DNA of 64,000 bases from Acidimicrobiia bacterium (GCA_016871315.1 VFZE01000011.1:1-64000); one strand, 5' to 3'. Counted from the stretch's first letter, positions 8,315 to 18,168 are shown. The notes: generated from the letters alone by a model not told the origin. Numbers and translations: made by a program.

Positions 8315-9243
8315 TGGATCTGGCGGGCAAGAGGCTATGTGTCACCGGCGGCGCCGGCTTCCTAGGTTCCTTTGTCGTGGAAACGCTGCGGCAACGCGGC
8401 TGCCGCGACATCTTCGTTCCCCGGAAGCGCGACTACGATCTGACGCGCCCGGAGGCTGTCAGGAAGATGCTGACCGACTCGCGGCCCGAGGTGCTGTTCC
8501 ACTTGGCGGCCTCGGTCGGCGGCATCGGCGCCAACCGGCATAACCCCGGAAAATTCTTCTACGAAAACGCCGTCATGGGCATTGAGCTGATCGAGCAGGC
8601 GCGCCTGACCGGTGTCGAGAAGACGATCGTCGCCGGAACCATCTGCGCCTATCCCAAGTTCACGCCCGTTCCGTTTCGTGAAGACGACTTGTGGAACGGC
8701 TACCCGGAAGAAACCAACGCCCCCTACGGCATCGCCAAGAAGGCGTTGCTGGTGCAGTGCCAGGCCTACCGAGAGCAGTACGGCATGAATGCGATCTATC
8801 TGCTCCCGGTGAATCTCTACGGTCCGCGTGACAACTTCGATCTTCAGTCCTCGCACGTGATTCCCGCGCTGATCCGCAAATGCGAGCAGGCGCGCAAGGA
8901 CAACGCCGCGGAGATCGTCGGCTGGGGTGACGGCACTCCTACGCGCGAGTTCCTCTACGTTGAGGATGCCGCCGAGGGGCTGGTCACGGCGGCGGAGCGC
9001 TACGACAAGCCGGACCCGGTGAACTTAGGCAGCGGCGAAGAGATCACCATTGCGGACCTGGTCGGGCTCACCGCCAGACTGTGCGGCTACAGCGGCGCCG
9101 TCCGCTGGGACACTTCACAACCTAACGGGCAGCCCCGCCGCAAACTCGACACATCGCGCGCCGCCGCAGAATTCGGCTGGCGCGCCGGCACCACGCTCGA
9201 AGACGGCCTGCGCAAGACCATTGACTGGTACCGCTCCGCTTGA
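8314..9243 (+). CDS. fcl: GDP-L-fucose synthase
   Basis: An SDR epimerase/reductase that turns GDP-4-keto-6-deoxymannose into GDP-L-fucose. The nucleotide-binding TGGAGFLG at 11-18, the family signature [15 protein letters not shown] at 64-78 and the catalytic Y138-x3-K142 are present, along with [10 protein letters not shown]. It starts at a GTG overlapping the gmd stop and ends in TGA overlapping the TTG start of the glycosyltransferase. The three-gene overlap strongly indicates a sugar donor made for that transferase or a nearby glycan. Confidence 0.94.
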   Translation: MDLAGKRLCVTGGAGFLGSFVVETLRQRGCRDIFVPRKRDYDLTRPEAVRKMLTDSRPEVLFHLAASVGGIGANRHNPGKFFYENAVMGIELIEQARLTGVEKTIVAGTICAYPKFTPVPFREDDLWNGYPEETNAPYGIAKKALLVQCQAYREQYGMNAIYLLPVNLYGPRDNFDLQSSHVIPALIRKCEQARKDNAAEIVGWGDGTPTREFLYVEDAAEGLVTAAERYDKPDPVNLGSGEEITIADLVGLTARLCGYSGAVRWDTSQPNGQPRRKLDTSRAAAEFGWRAGTTLEDGLRKTIDWYRSA

Positions 9244-10430
9244 GCCAGCCTCTCGTCACCATCGTCACGCCGTCGTTCAACCAGGCGCCCTACCTGCGCG
9301 CCACCATCGAAAGCGTCCTCAGCCAGGACTACCCGAACATCGAATACATCATCATGGACGGCGGCTCCACCGACTCGAGCGCCTCCATTGCCGCCGAATA
9401 CTCCTCGCGCCTGAAATGGTTCTCGGAAAAAGACCGCGGCCAGTCCCATGCCCTCAACAAGGGTTTCCGTATGGGGAAAGGCGAAATCCTGGCCTGGATC
9501 AACTCCGACGACATACTGCTGGAAGGCGCCGTTCGGCGGGCGGTGGAAGGCTTTCAGCAAAATCCGCGCGCCGGCGCTGTCTACGGAGAAGGCTTCCTGA
9601 TGGATCCCGCCGGCAACTTCACCTGCCGATTCCCTCACACGCGGCCCTTCGACCTCTGGACACTAGTGCACCTGTCTGACTACGTGCTCCAACAGACGCT
9701 CTACTTCCGCGCCGACGTCTACCGCGAAGTGGGCGAGCTGCGCGAGGATTATCACTGGACCATGGACTGGGATCTGCTAATCCGCATCGGCCGCCGGTAT
9801 CCGCTTCACTATATCGCTCACTACATGGGCGCGCTGCGCGAACATCCCGATGCCAAGACCTGGTACGGCGGCAAGGTGCGCAGCCGAGAGATCGGCCGCA
9901 TGCTGCGCGAGCACACAGGCATGCTGGTGCCGCCAGGCTGGATCGTCTACGGCATGGACACCTTCCGGCAGATCTGGTGCGGCCGTATCGCGAAGCTTAT
10001 CCCGGGGCTGGCCGGGGAGGCCCCGCAGATGGCACTCACCTACGCCTGTGGGATCGCCACTTCACTGGCGCTCAACCGCTTCATGGGCTGGTACGCCGAC
10101 GGCTGGGTCAGCACGCGAATCCTGTACATGCTCCCGCGCTGCGAGAGCGATTTACTCATCGAAGGTGAGTTGCCCGCCAATCCGTGGCTTGACGGGCAGA
10201 CGGTGGAAGTGATCTGTAACGGCGAAAGCCTGGGCAGTCATCGCCTGCCGAAAGGTGAGTTCCAGCTCCGTATTCCCGCGCGCGGGCTTGCCGCGGAAGA
10301 ACCGGCCAGTCTCGAGTTGATCGCCACCCACGCCTACATCCCCACGCACTTCGGCCACCTCACGGACCGCCGCCGGCTGGCCTACAAGATTCGCCGCATC
10401 ACGTGGGCCGATTGGAGTCTCCACCATTAG
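9240..10430 (+). CDS. Family 2 glycosyltransferase
   Basis: A GT-A fold transferase: [20 protein letters not shown] at the start, the metal-binding region MDGGSTDSS and a later NSDD. A C-terminal extension after about residue 220 is unusual for the minimal fold and may contact the acceptor. It starts at TTG within a TTGA overlap with fcl, so a role in transferring fucose or another sugar to a surface glycan is likely but not proven. No membrane segments are evident. The 3' end overlaps a minus-strand frame by 279 nt. Confidence 0.88.
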   Translation: MSQPLVTIVTPSFNQAPYLRATIESVLSQDYPNIEYIIMDGGSTDSSASIAAEYSSRLKWFSEKDRGQSHALNKGFRMGKGEILAWINSDDILLEGAVRRAVEGFQQNPRAGAVYGEGFLMDPAGNFTCRFPHTRPFDLWTLVHLSDYVLQQTLYFRADVYREVGELREDYHWTMDWDLLIRIGRRYPLHYIAHYMGALREHPDAKTWYGGKVRSREIGRMLREHTGMLVPPGWIVYGMDTFRQIWCGRIAKLIPGLAGEAPQMALTYACGIATSLALNRFMGWYADGWVSTRILYMLPRCESDLLIEGELPANPWLDGQTVEVICNGESLGSHRLPKGEFQLRIPARGLAAEEPASLELIATHAYIPTHFGHLTDRRRLAYKIRRITWADWSLHH

Positions 10431-10889
10431 GTACGGCGCATGTTGCGGTGGCAGGCGGCCGCCGCACTGCCCACTGCCGCAATCAATCAGCAATCCCTGC
10501 GCCGCGTCATCTATCAGCGGCTGCACGAGCCTCGCGGGCAGCTTGACCAGCATCCACCCGTTCGGCTTCGCTTCCGTCTTCACGCTCTCCCACGCAACTC
10601 CGCGCGGCATGCGGAGTGGCGCATCCTGTTCGCTCCACGGCTGCCGGAACAGACCCAAACGCACCTCGCGCGGCATCGGTTCGCCTCCCGCGTGCAACAG
10701 AAGCGTGGCGGAGTCCACTTTCCATCCCGCCGCCACCGAGACGCGAAACCGCGCCAGCAGCAGCTTCTCCACACGCGCGGACGCCGTGCATTCCAGCACC
10801 GCGCTAGCCGCGCCAGCCGGGCTTGCTGAAAAAACCGTAACCATCGCCAGCGCCAACAAAGTGCACTTTCCACTTGCGACGCAAACCAT
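10152..10889 (-). CDS. Secreted DNRLRE-like protein with antisense tail
   Basis: A signal peptide (LLALAMVTVFSASPAGAA) is followed by a domain resembling DNRLRE carbohydrate-associated beta-sandwiches: VEKLLLARFRVSV, then SATLLLHAGG, ending near APYLMVE. The recognisable domain stops around 10440, but no stop codon follows. The frame continues about 90 codons as the antisense of the glycosyltransferase gene, with low-complexity, shadow-like composition. Either the true gene lost its stop or it ends in an unusual antisense extension. The ATG at 10889 is the best start; the gene is divergent from speA with 45 bp between. Confidence 0.5.
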   Translation of the reverse strand: MVCVASGKCTLLALAMVTVFSASPAGAASAVLECTASARVEKLLLARFRVSVAAGWKVDSATLLLHAGGEPMPREVRLGLFRQPWSEQDAPLRMPRGVAWESVKTEAKPNGWMLVKLPARLVQPLIDDAAQGLLIDCGSGQCGGRLPPQHAPYLMVETPIGPRDAANLVGQPAAVREVAEVRGDVGVGGDQLETGRFFRGKPARGNTELELTFRQAMTAQAFAVTDHFHRLPVKPRIGGQLTFDE

Positions 10890-10934
10890 TTCGGTGGACA
10901 CTTTAATTTCAGGATACTTTCTCTGGGAGGCAAG

Positions 10935-12881
10935 TTGATTCCGAAGTTGAGTGAACCGGCCGCAACGTGGCAGCCGGCTGAACGCTGGACCATTTCCGAG
11001 GCGTCCGAGCTTTACGATATCGAGCGTTGGGGTAAGGGATATTTCTCCATCGGCGCCAACGGCAACGTCTGGGTGCACCCATCCAAGGACCCTTCCCGCT
11101 CCATCGACGTGAAGGACCTGCTCGACACGCTGATCCTGCGCGGCATCTCGCCGCCCATCCTCATCCGCTTCGGGGAAATCCTGCAGCACCGCCTCGGCGA
11201 GATGCAGCAGGCCTTCATGAACGCGATTCGCGAACACAACTTCGAAGGCAAGTACTCCCTTGTTTATCCGATCAAGGTGAACCAGCAGCGCCAGGTGGTG
11301 GAGGAAGTGGTGCGGTTCGGCAAGCAGTATCACTACGGACTGGAGGCAGGATCCAAGCCGGAGTTGCTGGCCGTGCTGGCCGTCGCCGACAACGAGACGC
11401 CCATCATCTGCAACGGCTTCAAGGACGACGAATATATCGAGATGGTGATGCTGGCCAAAAAGGTCGGCCGCCAGATCATTCCTGTGGTGGAAAAGTACAC
11501 CGAACTCGACCTGATCCTGAAGCACTCCCAACGCGTCGGCGTGCGGCCCGTGATCGGCGTTCGCTTGAAGCTGGCCAGCCGCGGCGCGGGGCGCTGGAAG
11601 TCGAGCGGCGGCTACCGCTCCAAGTTCGGACTCACGGTCACCGAAACGCTGCGCGCGCTGGAGCAGTTGAAAGCCATCGGGATGGAGGACACGCTCCAGT
11701 TGCTGCACTTCCACCTCGGCTCGCAGATCACCAACATCCGCCAACTGAAGGCAGCCGTGACGGAAGCGGCCCGGATCTACGTGGAGCTGCGGCGGCTGGG
11801 CGCCGGCATGGAGTATCTGGACGTCGGCGGCGGGCTCGGCATCGATTACGACGGCTCGCAGACGGACTTTGAATCGAGCGTCAACTACACGCTGCAGGAG
11901 TACGCCAACGACGTCATCCACCATGTGCAGAGCGTTTGCGATGAGTCGAATACCCCGCACCCGGACATCATTTCCGAAAGCGGCCGCGCCGTGGCCGCCT
12001 ACCACAGCGTGCTGATCTTCAACGTGCTCGGCGTGAGCGGCACGGGCGAACAGGAGGTTCCCACGGAGCTGCCCTCCGATGTCGAGCAGCCGCTGGCCGA
12101 TCTGCTGGAAACGTACCGCGGCCTGTCCACCCGGAACTTGCTAGAAAGCTATCATGACGCCCAGCAGGCGCTGGATGCCGCACTCAACCTGTTCAGCCTC
12201 GGCTATCTGCCTCTAGAGCAGCGGAGCATCGCCGAGAATCTCTATTGGGCGATCTTCCGCCGCATCCAGCGGCTGGTCAGGGAAGTCGATGAACCGCCGC
12301 AGGAGCTCGAGAACCTCGACTCGGCCCTGTCGGACACCTACTTCTGCAACTTCAGCCTGTTCCAGAGCATGCCCGACAGTTGGGCCGTCAAGCAGCTTTT
12401 CCCCATCATGCCCATTCACCGCTTGAATGAGCCGCCCTCGCGCCACGGCGTGCTGGGCGACATCTCCTGCGACTCCGATGGTAAGGTGGATCAGTTCATC
12501 GACCGCCGCGACGTGAAGAAGACCCTCCCGCTGCACGCCTTCAACGGCGAGCCCTACTTCATCGGGTCGTTCCTAGTCGGCGCCTACCAGGAGATCCTCG
12601 GCGACCTCCACAACCTGTTCGGCGACACCCATGCGGTCCATGTCAGCCTGAGCGAGAATGGCGAAATCGTGCTCGACACCGTCGTGCGCGGAGACACGGT
12701 GAAGGAAGTGCTCGATTACGTCCAGTTCAACGCCCAAACCCTGCTCGAGCAGTTCCGGCTGGACGTGGAACGCGCTGTCCGGGAGGGCAAAATCGGCTAC
12801 GAAGAATCCGGCCGCCTGCTGCGGTTTTATGAAGACGGCCTGAACGGTTACACGTACCTGGAAGAGCCCCACACCCGGTAA
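10935..12881 (+). CDS. speA: Biosynthetic arginine decarboxylase
   Basis: A PLP enzyme of the alanine-racemase fold that makes agmatine from arginine, the first step to putrescine. The N-terminus (WTISEASELYDIERWGKGYF) is characteristic. PLP Lys114 sits in YPIKVNQQ, followed by the glycine-rich LDVGGGLGIDYDG and ISESGRA segments. The C-terminal half carries CDSDGK and YQEILGDLHNLFGDTH. The length of 648 aa is normal. The start is a TTG with GGGAGG at 10925-10930. It appears monocistronic. Confidence 0.95.
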   Translation: MIPKLSEPAATWQPAERWTISEASELYDIERWGKGYFSIGANGNVWVHPSKDPSRSIDVKDLLDTLILRGISPPILIRFGEILQHRLGEMQQAFMNAIREHNFEGKYSLVYPIKVNQQRQVVEEVVRFGKQYHYGLEAGSKPELLAVLAVADNETPIICNGFKDDEYIEMVMLAKKVGRQIIPVVEKYTELDLILKHSQRVGVRPVIGVRLKLASRGAGRWKSSGGYRSKFGLTVTETLRALEQLKAIGMEDTLQLLHFHLGSQITNIRQLKAAVTEAARIYVELRRLGAGMEYLDVGGGLGIDYDGSQTDFESSVNYTLQEYANDVIHHVQSVCDESNTPHPDIISESGRAVAAYHSVLIFNVLGVSGTGEQEVPTELPSDVEQPLADLLETYRGLSTRNLLESYHDAQQALDAALNLFSLGYLPLEQRSIAENLYWAIFRRIQRLVREVDEPPQELENLDSALSDTYFCNFSLFQSMPDSWAVKQLFPIMPIHRLNEPPSRHGVLGDISCDSDGKVDQFIDRRDVKKTLPLHAFNGEPYFIGSFLVGAYQEILGDLHNLFGDTHAVHVSLSENGEIVLDTVVRGDTVKEVLDYVQFNAQTLLEQFRLDVERAVREGKIGYEESGRLLRFYEDGLNGYTYLEEPHTR

Positions 12882-12943
12882 AACTAACAAAACGTAATCG
12901 TTAAAAGTTGTTTGATGGGCTGCAGCAAATTGGTGTGTTGATA

Positions 12944-12949
12944 TATAAT
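12944..12949 (+). promoter_or_regulatory. Likely -10 element for korAB
   Basis: A perfect TATAAT lies within an AT-rich TGATATATAAT context, about 48 bp upstream of the korA start, in the only AT-rich patch between speA and korA. No good -35 is seen at 16-18 bp; the upstream TGA suggests an extended -10 variant. Confidence 0.4.
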
Positions 12950-12996
12950 TCCGGACGAGAACGTGTGTTAGCCTCTCGCAGGAGCTTTTGTTCAGC

Positions 12997-14838
12997 ATGT
13001 CAACCACCGAAGTCACTCCAATTGCGTCTCATGAGGGCGAAGGCCCGCGGCGCATCATAAACGATTTCAGCATTCAGGTTGCCACCGTCAACGGGTCCGG
13101 CAGCCAAACATCCAATACCGTCCTTATGCGCTCCATCTTTCAGATGGGCATCCCCGTTTCCGGCAAGAACCTCTTCCCATCCAATATTCAGGGTTTGCCC
13201 ACCTGGTTCACCATCCGCGCCAGCAAACATGGATGGATCGGCCGTAAGAAAGAGATCGATTTCATGGTCGCCATGAATCCGGAGACGGCCAAGGAGGATT
13301 GCCTCAGCCTGGAGCCAGGCGCCGCCCTGGTTTACGACGAGCCGCTCAAGTTGAACGAGCTGCGCTCGGATCTGCAGATGTATCCGGTGCCGTTCGACAA
13401 GCTGGTGGTTCCGGTCTGCCCGGAAGCGCGCCTGCGCAAGCTGGTGCGCAACATGATCTACGACGGCGTGCTCGCCTTTCTCCTCAACATTGATATGGAG
13501 GAGATCCGCAAGGCGCTGGTGAAGCAGTTCGGGCCGAAGAAAGCAAAGGCCGCCGATTTGAACTGGGGGGCGGTAAAGGCCGGCTACGAATTCGCCGAGA
13601 AAAACCTCACCAAGACCGACCCATGCTACCTGGAGCGGATGAACAAGACCGCCGGGAAGATCATCATCGACGGCAACGCCGCCTGCGCGCTGGGCTGCGT
13701 CTACGCCGGCTGCACGGTGGTGACCTGGTATCCGATCACGCCTTCCTCCTCGTTGGTGGAAACGATGATCGGCTATTTGAAGCGGCTACGCATAGATAAG
13801 GATGGCAATGCCACTTACGCGGTGGTGCAGGCCGAGGACGAGCTTGCCGCCATCGGCATGGTGATCGGCGCGGCCTGGGCCGGCGCGCGTTCCATGACCT
13901 CCACCTCCGGCCCGGGTGTCTCGTTGATGTCGGAGTTCATCGGGCTCGGCTACTACGCCGAGGTTCCGGCCGTGATCGTCGACGTGCAGCGCGTTGGCCC
14001 CTCCACCGGGCTGCCTACCCGTACCATGCAGGGCGACACCTTTGTGAATGCCTTCGTCTCGCACGGCGACACCAAGCATCCCGTCCTGTTCCCCGCATCG
14101 CCGGAAGAGTGCTTCTCGATGTCGATCGAGGCCTTCGATCTGGCCGAGTTCTACCAGACCCCGGTCTTCGTTAACACCGATCTTGATTTGGGCATGAACA
14201 ACTGGATGTCGGAACCGTTTGAATACCCCACCGAGCCGATCAGTCGCGGCAAGGTGCTGACCGCCGAGGATCTGAACCGCCTTGGTGGATTTGCACGATA
14301 TAAGGATGTGGACGGCGACGGAGTCGGCTACCGCACGCTGCCCGGCACGAACCACCCGGCAGCCGCTTACTTCACCCGCGGCAGCGGCCACAACGAAGAG
14401 GCCAAGTACTCCGAGCGGCCTGACGACTATGTCAACAATGTGGACCGGCTGGCGCGCAAGTTCGAGCATATGCGCACGCGCGTTCCGAAACCGGCGGTGG
14501 AGGTGAACGAAAAAGCGGCCGTGGGTATCCTCTGCTGCGGCACTTCCGACTATGCGGCGCAGGAAAGCCGCGACCAACTCCTCCGCGAGTATGGCCTGGA
14601 GACCAGCTACTACCGTGTGCGGGCCTACCCGTTCACCAGCGAACTGGCCGAGTTCCTTGACCGCCACGACCGGATCTACGTCATTGATCAGAACCGTGAC
14701 GCGCAGCTTTATTCGCTGATCAAGCTGGAATCGCCGCCCAACCGGATCGCCAAGTTGCGCAGCGTGCGCTATTACGGCGGCCTGCCGCTGGATGCGCGCA
14801 CCGTCACCGATGAAATCGTCATGCAGGAGGGCCTGTGA
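12997..14838 (+). CDS. korA: 2-oxoacid:ferredoxin oxidoreductase, gamma-alpha fused subunit
   Basis: The large subunit of a CoA-dependent 2-oxoacid (probably 2-oxoglutarate) ferredoxin oxidoreductase linking the TCA cycle to ferredoxin reduction. Residues about 20-200 are the gamma domain (VNGSGSQTSNTVL). The alpha pyrimidine-binding part follows (WYPITPSSSLVE, VQAEDELAAIGMVIGAAWAG, TSTSGPGVSLMSEF), then the C-terminal domain. The ATG at 12997 is listed; a TTG at 12988 is closer to the AGGAG at 12980 and is also plausible. The stop overlaps korB by 4 nt. Confidence 0.92.
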   Translation: MSTTEVTPIASHEGEGPRRIINDFSIQVATVNGSGSQTSNTVLMRSIFQMGIPVSGKNLFPSNIQGLPTWFTIRASKHGWIGRKKEIDFMVAMNPETAKEDCLSLEPGAALVYDEPLKLNELRSDLQMYPVPFDKLVVPVCPEARLRKLVRNMIYDGVLAFLLNIDMEEIRKALVKQFGPKKAKAADLNWGAVKAGYEFAEKNLTKTDPCYLERMNKTAGKIIIDGNAACALGCVYAGCTVVTWYPITPSSSLVETMIGYLKRLRIDKDGNATYAVVQAEDELAAIGMVIGAAWAGARSMTSTSGPGVSLMSEFIGLGYYAEVPAVIVDVQRVGPSTGLPTRTMQGDTFVNAFVSHGDTKHPVLFPASPEECFSMSIEAFDLAEFYQTPVFVNTDLDLGMNNWMSEPFEYPTEPISRGKVLTAEDLNRLGGFARYKDVDGDGVGYRTLPGTNHPAAAYFTRGSGHNEEAKYSERPDDYVNNVDRLARKFEHMRTRVPKPAVEVNEKAAVGILCCGTSDYAAQESRDQLLREYGLETSYYRVRAYPFTSELAEFLDRHDRIYVIDQNRDAQLYSLIKLESPPNRIAKLRSVRYYGGLPLDARTVTDEIVMQEGL

Positions 14839-15875
14839 GCACTACCGCCAATCCCCCGAAAAAGACCAACCGCATCGGTCTGGAAGTTCTCAACTACAAG
14901 GGCGGCAAGACCACGCTGTGCGCCGGCTGCGGCCACAACTCGATCAGCGAGCGCATTGTCGAGGTGTTCTACGAGATGGGTATCCATCCGTGGAACGTTG
15001 CCAAGTTCAGCGGAATCGGTTGCTCCTCTAAGTCGCCGGCCTACTTCCTCGGCCTCTCGCACGGCTTCAACGGCGTGCATGGCCGCGCACCGTCGCTCGC
15101 CACTGGAGCCATGCTTGCCAACCGCAACCTCGTGGGCATCCTGGTCACCGGCGACGGTGACACGGCCTCCATCGGTATCGGCCAGTACATTCACCTCATG
15201 CGGCGCAACCTGCCGCTGATCTACATCATCGAAGACAACGGCGTCTACGGGCTGACCAAGGGCCAGTTTTCGGCCACCGCCGAGATGGGATCGAAATCCA
15301 AGGGCGGCGTGATCAACGACATGGCGAAGATTGACTGCTGCCTGCTGGGCATTCAGCTGGGCGCATCGCTGGTGGCGCGCAGCTTCAGCGGCGACAAGAA
15401 GCAGATGCAAGCCATCCTCAAGGCCGCGCTGCACCACAACGGCCTGTCGGTGATCGACATCATCTCGCCCTGCGTCACCTTCAACGATCATGAAGGCTCC
15501 ACCAAGAGCTACTCCTATATGAAGGAGCACGACCTGCCGATTCACGAGATCGACTTCGTGCCTCACTACGAAAACATTGAAATCGAGATGGCGGAAGGCG
15601 AAGTTCGCGAGGTGGAGCTTCACGATGGATCGCAGATCCGGCTGCGCAAGCTGAACCGCGATTACGACCCCACCAAGAAGACCAACGCCGTCCGGCTTCT
15701 TCAGGAGTCCGAGGAAAAAGGGGAAGTCGCCACGGGCATCCTGTACGTCCAGCCGCGCGACACCAACTTCTTCGACATGCTCGGTATGGTGGATGAGCCG
15801 CTGGCCACGCTGCCCGAATCCAGAGTCCGGCCTTCGAAAGAATCGCTGGATATGGTGATGGAAGAATTGCGCTGA
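14835..15875 (+). CDS. korB: 2-oxoacid:ferredoxin oxidoreductase beta subunit
   Basis: The thiamine-diphosphate-binding partner of KorA. The Cys motif LCAGCGHNS begins the TPP domain, and the diphosphate/Mg site is GDGDTASIG followed by the EDNGVYGLTKGQ loop. The length of 346 aa fits the KorB group without a fused 4Fe-4S ferredoxin domain. It starts at GTG in a GTGA overlap with korA and ends in an overlap with the CTG-started methyltransferase. Substrate choice (2-oxoglutarate versus pyruvate) cannot be fixed from motifs alone. Confidence 0.93.
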   Translation: MSTTANPPKKTNRIGLEVLNYKGGKTTLCAGCGHNSISERIVEVFYEMGIHPWNVAKFSGIGCSSKSPAYFLGLSHGFNGVHGRAPSLATGAMLANRNLVGILVTGDGDTASIGIGQYIHLMRRNLPLIYIIEDNGVYGLTKGQFSATAEMGSKSKGGVINDMAKIDCCLLGIQLGASLVARSFSGDKKQMQAILKAALHHNGLSVIDIISPCVTFNDHEGSTKSYSYMKEHDLPIHEIDFVPHYENIEIEMAEGEVREVELHDGSQIRLRKLNRDYDPTKKTNAVRLLQESEEKGEVATGILYVQPRDTNFFDMLGMVDEPLATLPESRVRPSKESLDMVMEELR

Positions 15876-16582
15876 ACCGGCTTCGCGTTGTCCTGGTTTC
15901 GCCCCGCAACCCGCTAAACATCGGCGCGGCCGCCCGCGCCATGAGCAATTTCGGCTTCACCGATCTGCGCCTGGTCAATCCCTACGAAGTGGCTTTTCGC
16001 GAGGCTCGCTCCGCCGTAGGAGCGGGCGAGGTGATCGGCAACGCGATGGAGTACACGACTCTCGAAGAAGCCGTCGCCGATTGCTCCTTGGTGATCGGCA
16101 CTGCCTCGCTGGGTCACCGCGAGCTTCATCATCCGCTGCGGCGCCTGGAGTACGGAGCGCGCCTCATCCGCAAGCACTTGGCGAGCGCTAACGCTGCGCT
16201 GCTGTTCGGCTCGGAGAAGTACGGTCTTTCCAATGACGACCTCAGCCTCTGCCACTGGCTGTTGCGCATCCCGACGCGCGCCGAGCATGAGTCGATGAAT
16301 CTCGGCCAGGCGGTGGCTGTCTGCCTGTATGAGTTGATTCGCAGCCCGCAAGCCGCTAAGCGGGACCCGAAGGCTTCGAAAAAGGCTGCGGCGCGCGATC
16401 TGGAACTTCTGAGCGGCCGGCTGATGGAGACCCTGCTCGCCTCAGGCTACATTAACCAGCGCACCGCCGCCTCCACCGTACAAAAGGTCCGCCGGTTGGT
16501 TCGGAGGATGGATCTGAATGCGCAGGATGCCGACGTTTGGTTGGGAATGTTGCGTCAAGTGCTCTGGAAACTGCGCCATTAG
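15872..16582 (+). CDS. SpoU-family RNA 2'-O-methyltransferase (TrmJ-like), CTG start
   Basis: A trefoil-knot methyltransferase acting on tRNA or rRNA. The three SPOUT motifs are clear: SPRNPLNIGAAARAMSNFGF, LLFGSEKYGLSNDDL and IPTRAEHESMNLGQAVAVC. Motif 1 begins upstream of the first ATG (15941), so that ATG cannot be the start. No ATG, GTG or TTG is available in frame before the motif; the CTG at 15872 overlaps the korB TGA in a CTGA junction and gives 236 aa with the typical N-terminus (LNRLRVVLVSP). A GGAAGAA lies just upstream. Confidence 0.85.
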   Translation: MNRLRVVLVSPRNPLNIGAAARAMSNFGFTDLRLVNPYEVAFREARSAVGAGEVIGNAMEYTTLEEAVADCSLVIGTASLGHRELHHPLRRLEYGARLIRKHLASANAALLFGSEKYGLSNDDLSLCHWLLRIPTRAEHESMNLGQAVAVCLYELIRSPQAAKRDPKASKKAAARDLELLSGRLMETLLASGYINQRTAASTVQKVRRLVRRMDLNAQDADVWLGMLRQVLWKLRH

Positions 16583-16673
16583 ACGCATTCCGACACCTGG
16601 GCAGTGCGTCTTATTGCCCACGCGCTACCTGGAATCAGGCACTTGGACGGATGGCCCTGTACCTGCCCACTAA

Positions 16674-17114
16674 ATGCACAGTATGGAAACCCAGCGCCGT
16701 AGTCTGGTCGGTTGGCTGCTCGGAGGTGGTCTTACGGCTTCCGTGATCTCGTTCCTTTATCCCGCCGTCCGCTTTATGCAGCCACCGAAGGTGCCGGAGG
16801 CTTCCATCAACGAAACGGTCGCCGGCAAGATCGACGAATTCAAGCCGAATAGCGGAACGATCGTCAAGTTCGGCAACCGTCCGGCATTGCTCATTCGGGT
16901 GAACGAGACTGAGTGGCGGGCTTTCAACGCCATCTGTACGCACCTGAACTGCACCGTACAATTCGAGCAGCCCACCAGCCAGATCTGGTGTGCTTGCCAT
17001 AACGGACGCTTCGACATCAACGGGCAGGTTGTTTCCGGCCCGCCGCCGGGCCCGCTGGAAGAGTTTCAAGTTCGGATAAGAGAAGATGAGGTCTTCATCT
17101 CCAAGCGCGCGTAA
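16674..17114 (+). CDS. Rieske [2Fe-2S] protein of a cytochrome bc complex
   Basis: An electron carrier of a quinol-oxidising bc/b6f-type complex. A membrane anchor at about 10-33 is followed by the Rieske fold. CTHLNC at 88-93 and CACH at 106-109 supply cluster ligands Cys88, His90, Cys106 and His109, plus the Cys93-Cys108 disulfide. NGRFDINGQVVSGPPPGPL matches the loop following box 2. The length of 146 aa is compact. The ATG at 16674 or 16683 could be used. The 3' end overlaps the cytochrome b start by 29 nt. Confidence 0.92.
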   Translation: MHSMETQRRSLVGWLLGGGLTASVISFLYPAVRFMQPPKVPEASINETVAGKIDEFKPNSGTIVKFGNRPALLIRVNETEWRAFNAICTHLNCTVQFEQPTSQIWCACHNGRFDINGQVVSGPPPGPLEEFQVRIREDEVFISKRA

Positions 17115-18168
17115 ACAAATCGTCAACTGGATCGAGGAGCGCACAGGCTGGGGTGCGGTGCGCGAGTTCATCGAGCACAAGAAAGTCCCCATCCACTCGG
17201 CCACCATCTGGTACTACTTCGGCGGCATCACGCTGTTCCTGTTCCTGATCCAGGTGTTGACCGGAATCCTCCTGCTGCTCTACTACCGCCCGACGCCGAA
17301 TGAGGCGTACGAGAGCGTGCAGTTCATCATGACGCAGGTGGAGTTCGGCTGGCTGATCCGATCCGTGCACGGCTGGTCCGCCAACCTGATGATCCTGTCA
17401 GCTTTCATTCACATGTTCAGCGTGGTGTTCCTGCATTCCTACCGCAAGCCGCGGGAGTTGACTTGGTTGAGCGGGCTGGCGCTGCTGGGGCTATCGCTGG
17501 CCTTCGGATTCAGCGGCTATCTGCTGCCGTGGAACACCATCGCCTACTTTGCCACCAAGGTCGGCACCGACATGGCCGCCGCGGTGCCGCTGGTGGGCGA
17601 CTGGCTGGCGCGATTCCTGCGCGGGGGCGACGACGTAGGCGGCGCGACGCTGACCCGCTTCTTCGGCTTCCACGTCGCGGTGCTGCCCGGCGTCACCACC
17701 ATCCTGTTGCTGGTTCACCTGGCGCTGGTGCAGCGGTTCGGTATGAGCTCACCGCCATGGGTTGGCCCTGGCAACGACAAGCAGATGGGTTTCTTCCCGA
17801 ACTTCTTCCTGCGCGAGCTGATGGCTTGGTACGCGGCTCTCGCCGTGCTCGGTTCGCTGGCCGCACTGTTTCCCTTGGAACTCGGCGAGAAGGCTGATCC
17901 ATTTGCGCCGGCGCCGGCAGGCATCCGGCCCGAGTGGTACTTCCTTGCCCCCTTTTACACGCTCAAGCTGATTCCATCAAGAGTCTGGATCGTTGACGGC
18001 GAGCTGCTTGGGCTTGTTGGGTTCTCCCTGATAGCCGTCTGGTGGGCGTTACTGCCGTTCTGGGCCTCCAACCGGGACGGCATTGTTAAGGTGCGCCGGG
18101 TAACCGGCGCGGGGGTCGCGCTGCTGGCTTATCTGGCCACCTTCTCCTACCTGGGGTATGTGAAATGA
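17086..18168 (+). CDS. Cytochrome b, fused b6/subunit-IV type
   Basis: The quinol-oxidising membrane subunit. Two pairs of heme-ligating histidines lie in the helices around SVHGWSANLMILSAFIHMF and FHVAVLPGVTTILLLVHL. The Qo-site PEWY motif (IRPEWYFLAPFYTL) is in the subunit-IV-like half. One 360-aa chain carries both halves, as in bc1-type cytochrome b. It overlaps the Rieske gene at its 5' end, and its TGA overlaps the ATG of the nine-heme cytochrome, so all form one translational unit. Confidence 0.93.
   Translation: MRSSSPSARKQIVNWIEERTGWGAVREFIEHKKVPIHSATIWYYFGGITLFLFLIQVLTGILLLLYYRPTPNEAYESVQFIMTQVEFGWLIRSVHGWSANLMILSAFIHMFSVVFLHSYRKPRELTWLSGLALLGLSLAFGFSGYLLPWNTIAYFATKVGTDMAAAVPLVGDWLARFLRGGDDVGGATLTRFFGFHVAVLPGVTTILLLVHLALVQRFGMSSPPWVGPGNDKQMGFFPNFFLRELMAWYAALAVLGSLAALFPLELGEKADPFAPAPAGIRPEWYFLAPFYTLKLIPSRVWIVDGELLGLVGFSLIAVWWALLPFWASNRDGIVKVRRVTGAGVALLAYLATFSYLGYVK

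Noticed and set aside
10890-12005. N-terminal extension of the minus-strand frame into speA
   Set aside because: Antisense of speA; the signal peptide starts at 10889.
16581-16619. AGACGCA/TGCGTCT hairpin after the SpoU methyltransferase as a terminator
   Set aside because: The loop is 17 nt and no T tract follows; support is too weak.
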